Of a stretch of 64,000 nucleotides of DNA, positions 28,072 to 38,231 are shown in pieces. Positions within the stretch are counted from its first letter, which is position 1, and each line of letters opens with the position of its first letter. Position numbers and translations under genes: made by a program. The stretch comes from SB25 sp029560875 (GTDB lineage Bacteria > Bacteroidota > Bacteroidia > Bacteroidales > Tenuifilaceae), in assembly GCA_035388225.1 (NCBI GenBank), contig DAOOPM010000019.1, positions 1-64,000 on the forward strand, read 5' to 3'. A model generated the notes under the pieces. The model did not search any database and was not told the origin of the DNA. It worked only from the letters and a program-made list of their open reading frames with translations.

Positions 28072-28641
28072 CTATTTAAACGGAACTGCTACCCCAACAT
28101 TAATAAAACCAATTGGAGACCAGGTAAGGTCTAAATCACCATTTCCTCCAACAGGTTGAGAGTAGAAACCTGGTTCAGCAAAGATGATTAACTTATCACT
28201 CACATAGTATTGAAGTTCTGCCGCTAAATCAATAGCTAATCCCTTAAACGATTCTAGCCCTTCAGTCTCGGGATTGAGTCTGCGTTGAGCAATGTAAAGG
28301 GCTGGCTTAATTACAAATTTATCTCCAAGTTTAATTCTTGGTTTAATAGATATTCCCATTTCAACACCTGTTGCTTTTTGACCACCAATTTCGAAAGTTG
28401 GAATTAACCCAACAAATACCCCCATTGCAATTTTTGGAGCAAGATAATAGTCGGCAAAGGCGCGGAGTGTCATTCCTCCCTCTTTCTCAACTTTAGTACC
28501 GTCGACTTCAACGTCTGCAGAGAACCACGAACCTGCAGATACCCCAATCTCCGCTTTTGGAGAGGTGCTTTCAGCAGTTTGAGAGTAGGTGTAAATTTGA
28601 ATACCAAATAGACAAAGAATAATTGCTAAAATCTTTTTCAT
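28072..28641 (-). CDS. Probable small outer-membrane beta-barrel protein
   Basis: A 189-residue exported protein: signal peptide (1-20, ending YTYSQ), then alternating hydrophobic/polar strands and a C-terminal strand ending GVAVPFK. This is the pattern of eight-stranded outer-membrane porin-like barrels (OmpW/OmpX-like or outer membrane beta-barrel protein domain). Its ligand or role is not known. It is monocistronic with its own promoter and terminator, and lies next to the LytTR/kinase pair that could regulate it, though nothing in the sequence proves this. Confidence 0.7.
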   Translation of the reverse strand: MKKILAIILCLFGIQIYTYSQTAESTSPKAEIGVSAGSWFSADVEVDGTKVEKEGGMTLRAFADYYLAPKIAMGVFVGLIPTFEIGGQKATGVEMGISIKPRIKLGDKFVIKPALYIAQRRLNPETEGLESFKGLAIDLAAELQYYVSDKLIIFAEPGFYSQPVGGNGDLDLTWSPIGFINVGVAVPFK

Positions 28642-28680
28642 AGTTAAGTTGTTTTAGTTTAATAGTTCTAAATTCTAAAA

Positions 28681-28688
28681 CAAAACTA
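28681..28688 (-). promoter_or_regulatory. Candidate -7 element of the barrel gene
   Basis: On the minus strand TAGTTTTG matches TAnnTTTG, 40 bases before the ATG at 28641. A possible TTG lies about 16 bases further upstream (28707-28705). Confidence 0.45.
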
Positions 28689-28778
28689 ACTAGATGAGCA
28701 ATTGCAATATTGACACTTTAATAAGTGCTGGCGCCTAACTTATAAGTGTTGTATTTAATTTTAAGAATGCGAAAAAAA

Positions 28779-29528
28779 CTACATAATACCATTAAGGACA
28801 TCTAAAAGGGCATCTTTTCTCCTACTCGAAACAGGGACAGAGCTGCCGTTTTTCATAATCAACATTCCACCATCGAGTTTATGAAAGCGCTCTACATGCA
28901 TAAGATTTACCAAATGACATTGGTGCGAGCGGAAAAATCCTTGGTCGAATAGCATCTCTTCATACTTCTTTAAGTTGCTGGATACTGTTATCCTTTTACC
29001 CGACAAAAGGTGAAAGTGCGAATAAGCACCATCGGATTGCACACTAACAATGTCCTTCACATACACTATAAAAATATCCTCTAAAGTTTTGAGAATGATT
29101 TTTTTCCCATCCGACATTTGTGCTTGAAGATTTGCTAGAAGGACATCGAGCCTTAAGTTGTAATTTTTTTGCCGCTCGCTACTAGCAGCCTTTTCAATGG
29201 CCTCTTTGAACTCCTCCTCGTTAACTGGTTTAAGCAGAAAATCGGTTGCACTAAAACGAAATGCCTGAACTGCGTACTGATTATAAGCCGTGACAAATAT
29301 TATTGAAAAATCGATAGGTTTAAGTTTCTGGATAATGTCAAAACCAGTACCATCGGGTAAATCGATATCCATAAATACAAGTTCAGGTGTAAATTCCTTT
29401 ATTAAAGCCAAAGCTTGTTCAACTGATTTTGCTCTGCCGAGCACACTCAGCTGCGGAGCGCATCTTTGGATAAGTCCTTCGAGCACATCGTACGATGAAT
29501 CTTCATCTTCAATAATCAATGTTTGCAT
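28779..29528 (-). CDS. LytTR-family response regulator
   Basis: A 249-residue DNA-binding regulator: a receiver (1-120) with acidic residues E7-D8-E9-D10 and phospho-acceptor D54 (FMDIDLPDG), then a LytTR domain (about 145-245) that includes DIVSVQSDGAYSHFHL and FFRSHQCHLVNL. It is encoded five bases after its probable sensor kinase. Targets are unknown; the neighbouring barrel gene is a candidate by position only. Confidence 0.93.
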   Translation of the reverse strand: MQTLIIEDEDSSYDVLEGLIQRCAPQLSVLGRAKSVEQALALIKEFTPELVFMDIDLPDGTGFDIIQKLKPIDFSIIFVTAYNQYAVQAFRFSATDFLLKPVNEEEFKEAIEKAASSERQKNYNLRLDVLLANLQAQMSDGKKIILKTLEDIFIVYVKDIVSVQSDGAYSHFHLLSGKRITVSSNLKKYEEMLFDQGFFRSHQCHLVNLMHVERFHKLDGGMLIMKNGSSVPVSSRRKDALLDVLNGIM

Positions 29529-29533
29529 ACTGG

Positions 29534-31423
29534 CTAAATTTTAATCTGTAACGGTACTTTTATTTTAACCAAAGTTCCTGATTTTCCCACTAGAGATAAA
29601 TCATCAATGCTAAGTGATGCCTCTTGTTTTCCTCTCTTTGAGAGTAATGTTAAGCGCTCGTTAGTAATCTTCATTGCCAACGATTTATGTTCGATATTCT
29701 TTTTGTCCTCTGTTGATTTGCTAATACCCACTCCGTTATCTTCTATCTCACAACAAATACAACTATTACATTCGTAAAACCTAATTACTAACACGCCACC
29801 TCGCTCCGATCGTAAGAAACCATGCTCTATGGCATTCTCAACGAAAGGTTGGGCAAGCATAGGAGGAATCATATTTTCGAGAAAATCAGAATCATCCGGG
29901 AGGATAATCGAGTATGAGAAGTTATCGGAGAATCTTATTTTCTGCATCTCAAGGTATAGTTCGAGGGTTTCCACCTCAGTCTCAATCGAAATAAGATTGT
30001 GCCTAGAATTTTCAAGGATTAGTCTCATTAAACGGCTAAACTTACCTATATACCCACTAACAACTTCGGGTGGTTGCTTATTAAGTAATGATTGTATTGC
30101 TACTAATGAATTGAAAATAAAATGTGGATTCATTTGGGTTCGCAATAGTTTATGCTCAAGTTTTTGCGACTCCATTGCAGTTTTTAACCGGTTCTGTCTA
30201 ATAAGCAAAATTGAAAATAGGGCAACTAATACAACAACAATTGATAAGGCGGTAATAGTAAGTGTACTATTTCTTAATCGAAGTTGGTTGGCGGTATTTT
30301 GGGCATCAAGAAGATTAATTTTTGCCTGCTTCGCTTCCGATTGGTAAATAGCTTCTAGTTCACTTATTTGCTTCGATTTAGTTTCATTAAACAAGCTGTC
30401 TTTTATTGCTGTGCCAAGCAATATATACTCATATGCTTTTTTATAATCGTTCACACTAGAGTAAAACCTCGATAACCAAAAATTATTTTCGGCAATAACT
30501 TTTGACATTTGGTTTTGCTGAGCAATCTGAGTTGATTTGTGGATATAATCCTTTGCTTTTTCAAAATTCTTTTTATTCATTTCTAGTTTAGCAAAATGAC
30601 TATAGGTATTTGCCAGTACATAATCTTCAACATTTGTTCGATTACGTTTTAATACCAAATTGAAATAAAATGATGCACTATCAGTATTGTTCTGCATCAT
30701 CTTAACGTAGCCAATGTTGCTGAGGATCATTGAAATCATCAACTGATCGTTTGTTCTATTCGAGTAAAAAAGTGCCCGTCGAAAAGTATTAATTGCACTA
30801 TCGAGTTGATTATTCTTGATGAATATTTCACCAAGGTTATTGGTAGCCCTTCCACGCTGAAAGTCTGATTTTGCGAATGAAATAGCTTTCTTCAAGTATT
30901 CCCCTGCAACACCATACTCGTTATTGTCAAAATGAATAAATGACAAATTGATACTTGTATTTGAAATTGTTGTGGAGTCGTTAACCCTTTCGGCGTAATG
31001 AAGTGCTTTTGTAAGGTATCTTTTTGCTTGCAAATATTGAGACATAAACATGTAGCAAGCTCCAATTCCAGATATTTGTTTATTAATATTTACTGAATCT
31101 TTAAGGTTTTCGTAATAATTTAGTGCTTCGTGGTAATGTGGAAGTGCGACTGTTAATTTCGATTTTAATAGTTCAATTAGAGCGATGTTGCTGTAGTACG
31201 ATGCTTTTAATTCAATATCGTTTGTGCTTATATAATAATCTTTATACTGATTGAGCACTTGCTCAGCAGAATCGGGATTTGATATAATTAGATTGTGAGC
31301 ATTTTGAAGATTCTGCTTATACTTATTATTTGACCCAATAGATTGTTCCTCAATAAATACTGAACTGTGGGCTAAATGAGAATTAATCGCTAATAAAACC
31401 AGAAGTATTATTCTTACTGCCAT
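29534..31423 (-). CDS. TPR-containing sensor histidine kinase (LytS-type)
   Basis: A 629-residue membrane kinase with a signal peptide (about 1-20). About 330 residues of tetratricopeptide repeats, probably periplasmic, are followed by a membrane helix (about 395-417) and a His_kinase domain with H434 in the MNPHFIFNSL motif. The ATPase then shows NAIEHGF and DNGVGIS. This is the usual sensor architecture paired with LytTR regulators in Bacteroidota, and the regulator gene follows after five bases. It probably phosphorylates that regulator. The signal sensed by the TPR part is unknown. The 267 bases upstream hold no clear promoter or other gene. Confidence 0.93.
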   Translation of the reverse strand: MAVRIILLVLLAINSHLAHSSVFIEEQSIGSNNKYKQNLQNAHNLIISNPDSAEQVLNQYKDYYISTNDIELKASYYSNIALIELLKSKLTVALPHYHEALNYYENLKDSVNINKQISGIGACYMFMSQYLQAKRYLTKALHYAERVNDSTTISNTSINLSFIHFDNNEYGVAGEYLKKAISFAKSDFQRGRATNNLGEIFIKNNQLDSAINTFRRALFYSNRTNDQLMISMILSNIGYVKMMQNNTDSASFYFNLVLKRNRTNVEDYVLANTYSHFAKLEMNKKNFEKAKDYIHKSTQIAQQNQMSKVIAENNFWLSRFYSSVNDYKKAYEYILLGTAIKDSLFNETKSKQISELEAIYQSEAKQAKINLLDAQNTANQLRLRNSTLTITALSIVVVLVALFSILLIRQNRLKTAMESQKLEHKLLRTQMNPHFIFNSLVAIQSLLNKQPPEVVSGYIGKFSRLMRLILENSRHNLISIETEVETLELYLEMQKIRFSDNFSYSIILPDDSDFLENMIPPMLAQPFVENAIEHGFLRSERGGVLVIRFYECNSCICCEIEDNGVGISKSTEDKKNIEHKSLAMKITNERLTLLSKRGKQEASLSIDDLSLVGKSGTLVKIKVPLQIKI

Positions 31424-31690
31424 AATATATTACCGAAAAAGTATCAATTTTACTACATAAGTAATAAAAATTGGATTAAGATAATATTTAAAACATCAAA
31501 AAAATACTTAAGATGTATCCTTAGTCCATTGTTGTAAATTTATTGGAAGGCTACAGCTTGGCTTTATCGCAATCTTTTGAATTTAATCTTTGTCGAGTAT
31601 TTATCTGATAGATCTGTTTTAGATAGAAGCCTATGCGGCTAAACTATTTTATGAACACTGTTGTGTTGATGAGTTTCACCGTGAATTAGA

Positions 31691-32503
31691 TTACTGCAAT
31701 CTAAACACATAGGTTATTGTTCCAATCTGGTCAGACTGAGAATTTTTCTTAACATTAAATTTTGTTTTAATTGCGGCAGTTTCCGCAGCTTTAAGTAGTT
31801 CGCTATCAAGTGTAGTTGAACCCTTAACCCCAGGGATTGCTTTAGTTACATTTCCTTGGCTATCAACAGTAACTTCAACTACAACTGTTCCTCTTTTTTG
31901 GTTGGGATAGGCAGGAGATATAAGTTTTTCTGCAGTTCTTCCGCTCAAATTAGTTATAATGCCTCTCTCTGCATCTCCACCGCCACCGGTAGAGCCAATT
32001 CTATTCTGGGAATCCACTGAGCCCTCTTCGCTTCCTTGGTTGCCAGCCTTTCCTGTTTCTCCCTCGCCAGTTGTGCCTCCGTCGGTCTTTTGGCCGGGGA
32101 ATAATGCCTTTTTGTTGGCTTCGCGGGGCTTTTCAGTTTGGGTTTCGCTGGTATTTTTATTGGTGGTTGTTTCGGTTTGCTTTGTTGTGGTCTTTTTTGT
32201 GGACTCCACTTTTTTTGTTTCGTCCTTCTTCTTTACTTGTAATGAGGGTGCTTCCTCTGTGTCCTGTGTTAGTGGCGATTCCTCCTGTGGTTTTGAAGCG
32301 ATAGATGATTGAGGAGTAGATACTTCTTGCTCTAATTTTGGTTCCATTGCTCCCATACCGTCATCGGAATTCCCAAAATTAATTAGAATTCCTTGTTCTG
32401 CCGGAAGTGGGAGAGGTGTGGTAAAACCAAAAACCATAAGCAGTAGAACTGCAAGGAGATGCACTAGAACTGTACTTAATATGCCTTTGCCTCTACTGCT
32501 CAT
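31691..32503 (-). CDS. tonB: TonB-family energy transducer
   Basis: A 270-residue protein: a short cytoplasmic start, one membrane helix (about 8-28), a long low-complexity linker rich in Lys, Thr, Glu and Gly (about 50-170), and a TonB C-terminal domain (about 185-270) with SPAYPNQKRGTVVVEVTVDSQG and a final YVFRLQ. It passes proton-motive energy from ExbB-ExbD to outer-membrane TonB-dependent receptors or, in a Tol-like role, to the outer membrane itself. It is encoded seven bases after exbD. The exchange of the usual Pro/Lys spacer for a Thr/Glu/Gly-rich one is only a difference in style. Confidence 0.88.
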   Translation of the reverse strand: MSSRGKGILSTVLVHLLAVLLLMVFGFTTPLPLPAEQGILINFGNSDDGMGAMEPKLEQEVSTPQSSIASKPQEESPLTQDTEEAPSLQVKKKDETKKVESTKKTTTKQTETTTNKNTSETQTEKPREANKKALFPGQKTDGGTTGEGETGKAGNQGSEEGSVDSQNRIGSTGGGGDAERGIITNLSGRTAEKLISPAYPNQKRGTVVVEVTVDSQGNVTKAIPGVKGSTTLDSELLKAAETAAIKTKFNVKKNSQSDQIGTITYVFRLQ

Positions 32504-32510
32504 AATATAA

Positions 32511-32912
32511 CTAATTACTCTTTAAGGGTTGAGTAGCAAGAATTAGTTTGTATTTATTATCCTTAGCAATATTCATTACTTTAACAACTTCCTCCATAGG
32601 AACACTTCTGTCAACGTGAAGTGCAATTGTAGGGTCTTCTTCTCCCTTCATTTTTTGCTGTAAAAGATACTCCAGTTGATTCAGTGTTACAGGAACAGTT
32701 TCAAGGTAGAATGTTCTTTCTGCAGTAATCGATACCGATGTTATTGGCTTTGCCGATGTTTGGCTGTTACTTTGCGGTAAAAGAAGTTTCAAGGCGTTTG
32801 GGTGAACCAGTGTTGATGATATCATAAAGAATATCAACAGTAGGAATACAAGGTCACTCATTGATGCCATACTGAAACTTGAATCTACCTTTGCTCTTCG
32901 TTTTAGTGCCAT
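32511..32912 (-). CDS. exbD: ExbD/TolR-family proton-channel subunit
   Basis: A 133-residue protein with one N-terminal helix (about 17-38) holding the family's SMSDLVFLLLIFFMI; its Asp (in SDLVF) is the proton-carrying residue known for ExbD/TolR. A short periplasmic domain follows. It lies between exbB and tonB (11 and seven bases). Confidence 0.92.
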   Translation of the reverse strand: MALKRRAKVDSSFSMASMSDLVFLLLIFFMISSTLVHPNALKLLLPQSNSQTSAKPITSVSITAERTFYLETVPVTLNQLEYLLQQKMKGEEDPTIALHVDRSVPMEEVVKVMNIAKDNKYKLILATQPLKSN

Positions 32913-32923
32913 AGCGGTAATGT

Positions 32924-33613
32924 TTAAGCAACAGGTTCGTTGAGTAAGTCCATGAACTCAGATGTTTTTGCCTCTAGGTCATAAACAACCTTTTCTACGC
33001 GCGCAACTAAAAAGTTATATCCAAAGTATGCAAAAATACCCACAATTAAACCGGCAACAGTGGTTACCATGGCGGTATAAATACCGTTTGATAGTAAACT
33101 TACATCAATGTTATTACCTGCCATTGACATATCATAAAATGCTTGAATCATACCTATAACAGTACCAAGGAAGCCGATCATAGGAGCACCCCCTGAAATA
33201 GTGGCAAGGAATGGAAGACTTGCTTCGAGTTTAGATATTTCCAAGTTTCCAACATTCTCAATAGCAGTATTAACATCGGAAAGCGGACGGCCAATTCTTT
33301 GTACTCCCTTCTCAATCATCCTTGCAACAGGTGTGCTTTTGGATTGGCAGAGAGCCAGAGCGGAGTCAATTTTATCCTCGTGAATGTATTCCCTTATGCG
33401 ATTCATGAAATTTGCATCGGTATCGGAAGCTTTTCTAATTGCAAAGTATCGCTCTGCGAAAATATATATTGCTACGATGGAAAGGAGGAAAAGAGGAATC
33501 ATTATCCAGCCACCTTTAATGGCTAAATCAATAAAACTTAACGAAACCTCGGTGGCTTTTTCATTTCCTGCTTGAGCTGCCAAAAGAATAGTTGAAAGTA
33601 TGTTCATATGCAT
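32924..33613 (-). CDS. exbB: ExbB/TolQ/MotA-family proton-channel subunit
   Basis: About 229 residues with three membrane helices, the first near 30-50 and the last pair in the C-terminal half (FLATISGGAPMIGFLGTVIGMI, then TAMVTTVAGLIVGI). With ExbD it forms the proton channel that powers TonB. The ATG at 33613 is preferred over the in-frame TTG at 33616; another ATG lies two codons on. It is the first gene of exbB-exbD-tonB and follows tamB on the same strand. Confidence 0.92.
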   Translation of the reverse strand: MHMNILSTILLAAQAGNEKATEVSLSFIDLAIKGGWIMIPLFLLSIVAIYIFAERYFAIRKASDTDANFMNRIREYIHEDKIDSALALCQSKSTPVARMIEKGVQRIGRPLSDVNTAIENVGNLEISKLEASLPFLATISGGAPMIGFLGTVIGMIQAFYDMSMAGNNIDVSLLSNGIYTAMVTTVAGLIVGIFAYFGYNFLVARVEKVVYDLEAKTSEFMDLLNEPVA

Positions 33614-33671
33614 CAAATTTTTGCGAAAATTACTAAAAAAACGTTTTAATTCTAAATACTATTGTTCTTTA

Positions 33672-36600
33672 CTACTTTATTTGGATGAAATTGTCCGTTT
33701 TATTTGTGCTATCTTGCTGTAATGTGGAATCTTTTTTCTCAGTATTAATTCCATTATCAATTATAATCATAGGAACGTTAACTTCTTCGGGCTTAAATGT
33801 GTTTTTAATTCTGGTCCATAAATCACTGAGATTATTGAATTCTTCGCGGTAAAGAATTCCCGCTCCTGTGGTGTAGTTGTTTTCCTGATTGGTTAGTAGT
33901 ATTTCATCATTTGACCTAGCAAAAGCTTTAAATCTCAATTTTCCTGATTTATTTAACTTAACATCAAGGTTGAAGTCACCAGCTATGGGGTTGTTGGTGT
34001 TTTTTGCGCCCAAATCTACATTCCCGTTAATGGATACTCTGTCGTCTAGTATTTGTGTTGATAGTGCAAGTTCCCATTGGTCGGATGTCATTTGATCCTC
34101 CATTCCTGGTCTGTAATTAAAACCAAAGTCGAAATTATTACTCCATTGCGAAACCCAGTTGCTTAGTTGGTTCGAGGCGAGTTCGCTAACTGTATTCCAA
34201 CCTGCAGTCGATAAATTTGAATTACCTCTTTCTGTATCCTGTTCGGAGTCCATAATAAAACTTCCAATTCCAATAAGTCCAATAAACTGTCGGTTAATTT
34301 TCTCCTCGGTATTAAGAATACTTCCAACAAGGCCCTTTGTTTCGTTATCGGCATTGGGTACATCAATGTTGAACTTAATGTTCGGAGTCATTAGTTTTTG
34401 TGTTAAAAAAATTTGGCAATCAACAGGCACTCTCGATGTATTATTGTTTCGAAGTAGAGGTTCTAGCGAAGTTCTAACCCTATAAACTGCCTCAATATCA
34501 ACTATTGCATCCAAAGGATCGCCATTCCAAGTAATATTGCTACCTTCTTCAATTCTAAATTTTTTATTAATAACTCCTTGTAATGTGAAAAGGTAATCTC
34601 CCTTTTCGATGATATAGTTACCGAACATTTTGAATATTTCACGCGATGGATTTATCTCCAATTTCAGATTTCCTCGGCCATTTGCCTTAATTATATCGCC
34701 TAGCTTCTTGTCGATAATTATTTGCGCTTCAGCCTCTGGTGTAACTTGTAATTCAAGCACTAGATTTAGGTTTGCATTGCTCTTTTCTTCCTCAACAACG
34801 GTTTCTTCAATTGGAATGAAGTTGGGGTCGTTATTGATAAATGTTATAAAGTTGTTTTGGTCTACGGTACTTCCGCTGGAGAGGGGAAGGAAGATGGCTG
34901 TTTTATTCTCTGTTTTAAGTTTGATGTTTAAGTTTAGGTCGTCAGGCTTTCCATTTACGAGGACTATCCCTGAACCATAAACTGTTCCATAAAACGAACT
35001 GTTGTCGTGCTCCGTTGTGTTCATACACTGAAAGCCTTCTGTAGAAAGGCTAAGGTTAAGGTTGAAGTCTTTAAAGTAATTTGTTCTAATTGCCCCATTA
35101 ACTAGTGCCGTTTTTCTGTTGCGGTCGTTAATTTTAAAACCTTTTAGGAAGATGTCACTATTTTCAACCGATATGTTGTCGTTTATGGTATACTGTGTCT
35201 TAAGAAAATCAACAGTTAAACTTGAATTATCTAAAACAATATTGCCGTTAATAATTGGCTTCTTGGTTGTGCCTGTTATTTTTAGGTTACCTTTAATAAT
35301 TCCCGATAGGTTTGAGATGTTTCCTTCTAGTAATGGCGATAGATGGTCTAGTTTTATTTTGTTTATATCAATGTCAAAATTTAAGTTGCTATTTTCAATG
35401 TAATAGTTTCCTTTCGCAGAGAAAGTAATGGAGTCGTTTTGCTTGTTGGACAAATTAATAGCCATTCTCTGCTCGGAGTTATGCCATACACTGGTAAAAT
35501 TTATATCTCCAACAGGTTTTGCGTTTGCAGATAATTTATTTATCGAGATATCGGCGTAGAGAGTAGGGTTTGAGTAAATTGCATTTAGCCTTGCAAAGCC
35601 ATTTATTTTGCCCTGTAAGGAGTATCCTAAGTTTTGTAAGTAAAGGTTAAGGTACGATATGTTTAAATTTTTTATGTTGATGGAAAGAGTGTCTTGTTCC
35701 TTTGTCGAGATGTTACCCTTAACAGTAAGTTCTTGATTTAAACTACTTACCGAAAAATTATCAATAAAAATACTCGATGTGTCAACAGCGATAGTGGAAG
35801 CGGATAATTGCCATGTGGAATCGCTTAAAACAAAAGTTGATGGTTTAAAATGAAATTGTGCAATATGGCCATTCTTGCCCGATTCGTTAAAATCTGCAAT
35901 TGCTTCAATTAATCCGTAGGTGGCTGGTTTTTCCTGATTTTGCCAGCCGAGAGAAAAATCCAGAATGTTATTCTTAACCTGTGTGTTGATTTTAAAGTTT
36001 TTTACCTGTGTTTCTCCAAATTTAATAACCGGAGTAATAATGCTTGCAACGAGAGTGCTATCCTTGGTTTGTCCATCAACGCTTAACTCTTTTACCGATG
36101 TTGATCCAATTTGGATTTCAGGTATTTTGATTTTGAAAGTTAAACTTTGTAAATCGGGATTGAGAATTCCAAATATTGTTGAGTTTTCGGCAATTTTTAT
36201 TTCTGGCGATATAACCGTGGTTATTTTCTGAGTTTTCTTTAGCCTGAATTTTATTAGGTAATCGTTGTATTCTGGTTTTTCTACACCGGTGGTTGGAAGG
36301 GGTTTGATATCTCCTTTTTTGTTAAAGGCCGGTGCGTATTTAAAGAAAAGATCCGATAGATACGCAAAAACTTTTGAGTAGTTGTACTTGCTCCGTATTT
36401 CGCCTTCTGCAAATTCCGATTTTAAACTAATCATCTTGCTGTCAACTGAGTTGTCAGCAGATATAACTATGTCGGATAACTTAAATTCACCCCGTTGATT
36501 TTTGTAGTAGGAGTTCAGAACTTTTATTTCTCCCTTACTGTTGTCGAGGTTGCTACCCGTAAATTTTGTGGTTAGGAGGAACGATGCTTGTGATATTGAG

Positions 36601-38231
36601 TCGGTTGTGTTAAGGTTAAGCTTAACCAAGTCTACTTTTGGAACAAATGCCGAGAAATCGAACTCTGGAATTGAGTCCGAGAAGTCAATCTTCCCAAGGA
36701 AGTTTAGTTTACAGTTGGGGTCATTTAGGTGAACTGACCCAATATAGGTTTTATTGCTCAAGTTTCCAGATACCTCTATGTCGGAGTAGTTGTATTTGTT
36801 GAGAATAAACGATTTAATTGTTGCATCGGTAAATGCTTTAACATTTGCTTCCTTGTCGCTACTTCCTTTAACTTTTGCGTGGAAAGTTGTTCTGCCTATA
36901 AAATCCGATTGAGCTAACTTCCCAACGTCGAGGTTTATCGCATTTAAATTCCCTTCAAATGCAATACCTTGATTCTTGTCAGGTAGGAATGATAGGTCTA
37001 TGGCTAACTTACCTATTGCGCTAGTAATTGTACCGTAAGCTACGAAGTTGTTAATGTAACCTGTAAAGTTCCCTTTGTAAGTAGTTTTGCCAAGAACATC
37101 TACGTCGGCAGGAATATCTATGATTGATTTATTCTTTTGGTCTTTTATGGATAGTAAGTCGTTTCGGGTTGTCGATAGTTCTTTAATGTCAACAACCATA
37201 AGTGTTTGGTCTATCTTAGGGAGTCCTGTAACGTTAACGTTTGTCAGAATTTTAGTTTGGGCACCCATTGTTATTTCCAAATTTTTTCCTCTTATATCGC
37301 TAATAGGGCCTTTAATTTGTCCATTGAGTGTTGCTGATAGCTGAATGTTCCTGAAAGAGGGAATAATGTATGCTATAGTTGTTGTTTTAATGTAGGAGTT
37401 GGTTATGTCAGCATCAAGTTTTATTTTATTTACAAAGTCACTAAAGTTGCTCCAATTTGCGAATCCCATTTTAAAATGGTTCATTTTGATTGATGAGCCG
37501 TGAGCCACAATTCGCAATTTGTCGAAATTAAGGTAATGGCTACAAAGTGTAAAGTCTGCTCTAAACTTATCGAGTTTAAACCCTGACTGGTCAACTAGGC
37601 TGAGGTCGTTGATTTTTATTGCAATAGTGTCGGCATTAATGTAGAAATCGCCTGCATCAATGTTTAGGTTATTGAAAGAAAAGTCCTCGAAATTAATGCC
37701 AAATTCTTGATGCTTTGCCTTTACATTTTTAAGGTTAAAGTGGGAGTTCGAAATAATTACTTGATTCGACTTAAGAATAAAGTTGCTTGAATCTTGACTC
37801 TTTAAGGTGTCGCTAGAAATTTTGTTGAGTAGGGCTGTTAAATTCATCATTCCTGATGAATCCGTAACAAAATTGATGTATGCTTGGTCAATCGCAACTT
37901 TATTCAGTTTGTATTCTCCTTCGTTTAACTTAAAGGTTGATAACGAAACGCTTATTCTTTTTGCAAATATCAGGGTGTCCTTATTTAAATCCTCAATGTA
38001 AACATTCTTGAGAAGCACTCTATTGAACGGACGAAAATCTACCGCTCCAACAGAAACGTTTATACCAGTTTTTGATTTAATTAATGTGGATACTTTATCA
38101 ACAAGAATAGTTTGCACTTGGCTACTTTGTACTACCAGCCATAGTGCTACAGGTAGCCCAAAAAGTAGTACAAATAACCAGACTGATATTTTCAGTAATT
38201 TTTTGATACTTTTGTTGTTTAAATTTATAAT
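33672..38231 (-). CDS. tamB: TamB-family translocation and assembly module (start uncertain)
   Basis: A very large (about 1520-residue) envelope protein of the TamB/AsmA-like family. Its body is a long series of beta-strand-rich repeats, and the C-terminal TamB/DUF490 domain is visible in the last 350 or so residues (GNYIIEKGDYLFTLQGVINK and, later, FGFNYRPG). TamB-like proteins span the periplasm and move lipids or help assemble outer-membrane proteins. The first ordinary start codon (GTG, 38117) would leave the protein with no membrane anchor. The same frame is open for 38 more codons to a TGA at 38232-38234 and encodes KKLLKISVWLFVLLFG, the expected anchoring helix. No ATG, GTG or TTG occurs in that stretch; ATT (38231) and CTG are the only rare candidates. 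The end here is set at the frame's limit, not at a proven start. Confidence 0.85.
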   Translation of the reverse strand: MINLNNKSIKKLLKISVWLFVLLFGLPVALWLVVQSSQVQTILVDKVSTLIKSKTGINVSVGAVDFRPFNRVLLKNVYIEDLNKDTLIFAKRISVSLSTFKLNEGEYKLNKVAIDQAYINFVTDSSGMMNLTALLNKISSDTLKSQDSSNFILKSNQVIISNSHFNLKNVKAKHQEFGINFEDFSFNNLNIDAGDFYINADTIAIKINDLSLVDQSGFKLDKFRADFTLCSHYLNFDKLRIVAHGSSIKMNHFKMGFANWSNFSDFVNKIKLDADITNSYIKTTTIAYIIPSFRNIQLSATLNGQIKGPISDIRGKNLEITMGAQTKILTNVNVTGLPKIDQTLMVVDIKELSTTRNDLLSIKDQKNKSIIDIPADVDVLGKTTYKGNFTGYINNFVAYGTITSAIGKLAIDLSFLPDKNQGIAFEGNLNAINLDVGKLAQSDFIGRTTFHAKVKGSSDKEANVKAFTDATIKSFILNKYNYSDIEVSGNLSNKTYIGSVHLNDPNCKLNFLGKIDFSDSIPEFDFSAFVPKVDLVKLNLNTTDSISQASFLLTTKFTGSNLDNSKGEIKVLNSYYKNQRGEFKLSDIVISADNSVDSKMISLKSEFAEGEIRSKYNYSKVFAYLSDLFFKYAPAFNKKGDIKPLPTTGVEKPEYNDYLIKFRLKKTQKITTVISPEIKIAENSTIFGILNPDLQSLTFKIKIPEIQIGSTSVKELSVDGQTKDSTLVASIITPVIKFGETQVKNFKINTQVKNNILDFSLGWQNQEKPATYGLIEAIADFNESGKNGHIAQFHFKPSTFVLSDSTWQLSASTIAVDTSSIFIDNFSVSSLNQELTVKGNISTKEQDTLSINIKNLNISYLNLYLQNLGYSLQGKINGFARLNAIYSNPTLYADISINKLSANAKPVGDINFTSVWHNSEQRMAINLSNKQNDSITFSAKGNYYIENSNLNFDIDINKIKLDHLSPLLEGNISNLSGIIKGNLKITGTTKKPIINGNIVLDNSSLTVDFLKTQYTINDNISVENSDIFLKGFKINDRNRKTALVNGAIRTNYFKDFNLNLSLSTEGFQCMNTTEHDNSSFYGTVYGSGIVLVNGKPDDLNLNIKLKTENKTAIFLPLSSGSTVDQNNFITFINNDPNFIPIEETVVEEEKSNANLNLVLELQVTPEAEAQIIIDKKLGDIIKANGRGNLKLEINPSREIFKMFGNYIIEKGDYLFTLQGVINKKFRIEEGSNITWNGDPLDAIVDIEAVYRVRTSLEPLLRNNNTSRVPVDCQIFLTQKLMTPNIKFNIDVPNADNETKGLVGSILNTEEKINRQFIGLIGIGSFIMDSEQDTERGNSNLSTAGWNTVSELASNQLSNWVSQWSNNFDFGFNYRPGMEDQMTSDQWELALSTQILDDRVSINGNVDLGAKNTNNPIAGDFNLDVKLNKSGKLRFKAFARSNDEILLTNQENNYTTGAGILYREEFNNLSDLWTRIKNTFKPEEVNVPMIIIDNGINTEKKDSTLQQDSTNKTDNFIQIK

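Noticed and set aside
29829..30347. A 172-codon plus-strand frame opposite the TPR kinase gene
   Set aside because: It is antisense to a well-supported gene and its sequence is a reflection of that gene's codons, with no recognisable motif.
34163..35403. Several 65-115-codon plus-strand frames opposite tamB
   Set aside because: All are shadows of the tamB coding strand with no start signals or domain patterns.
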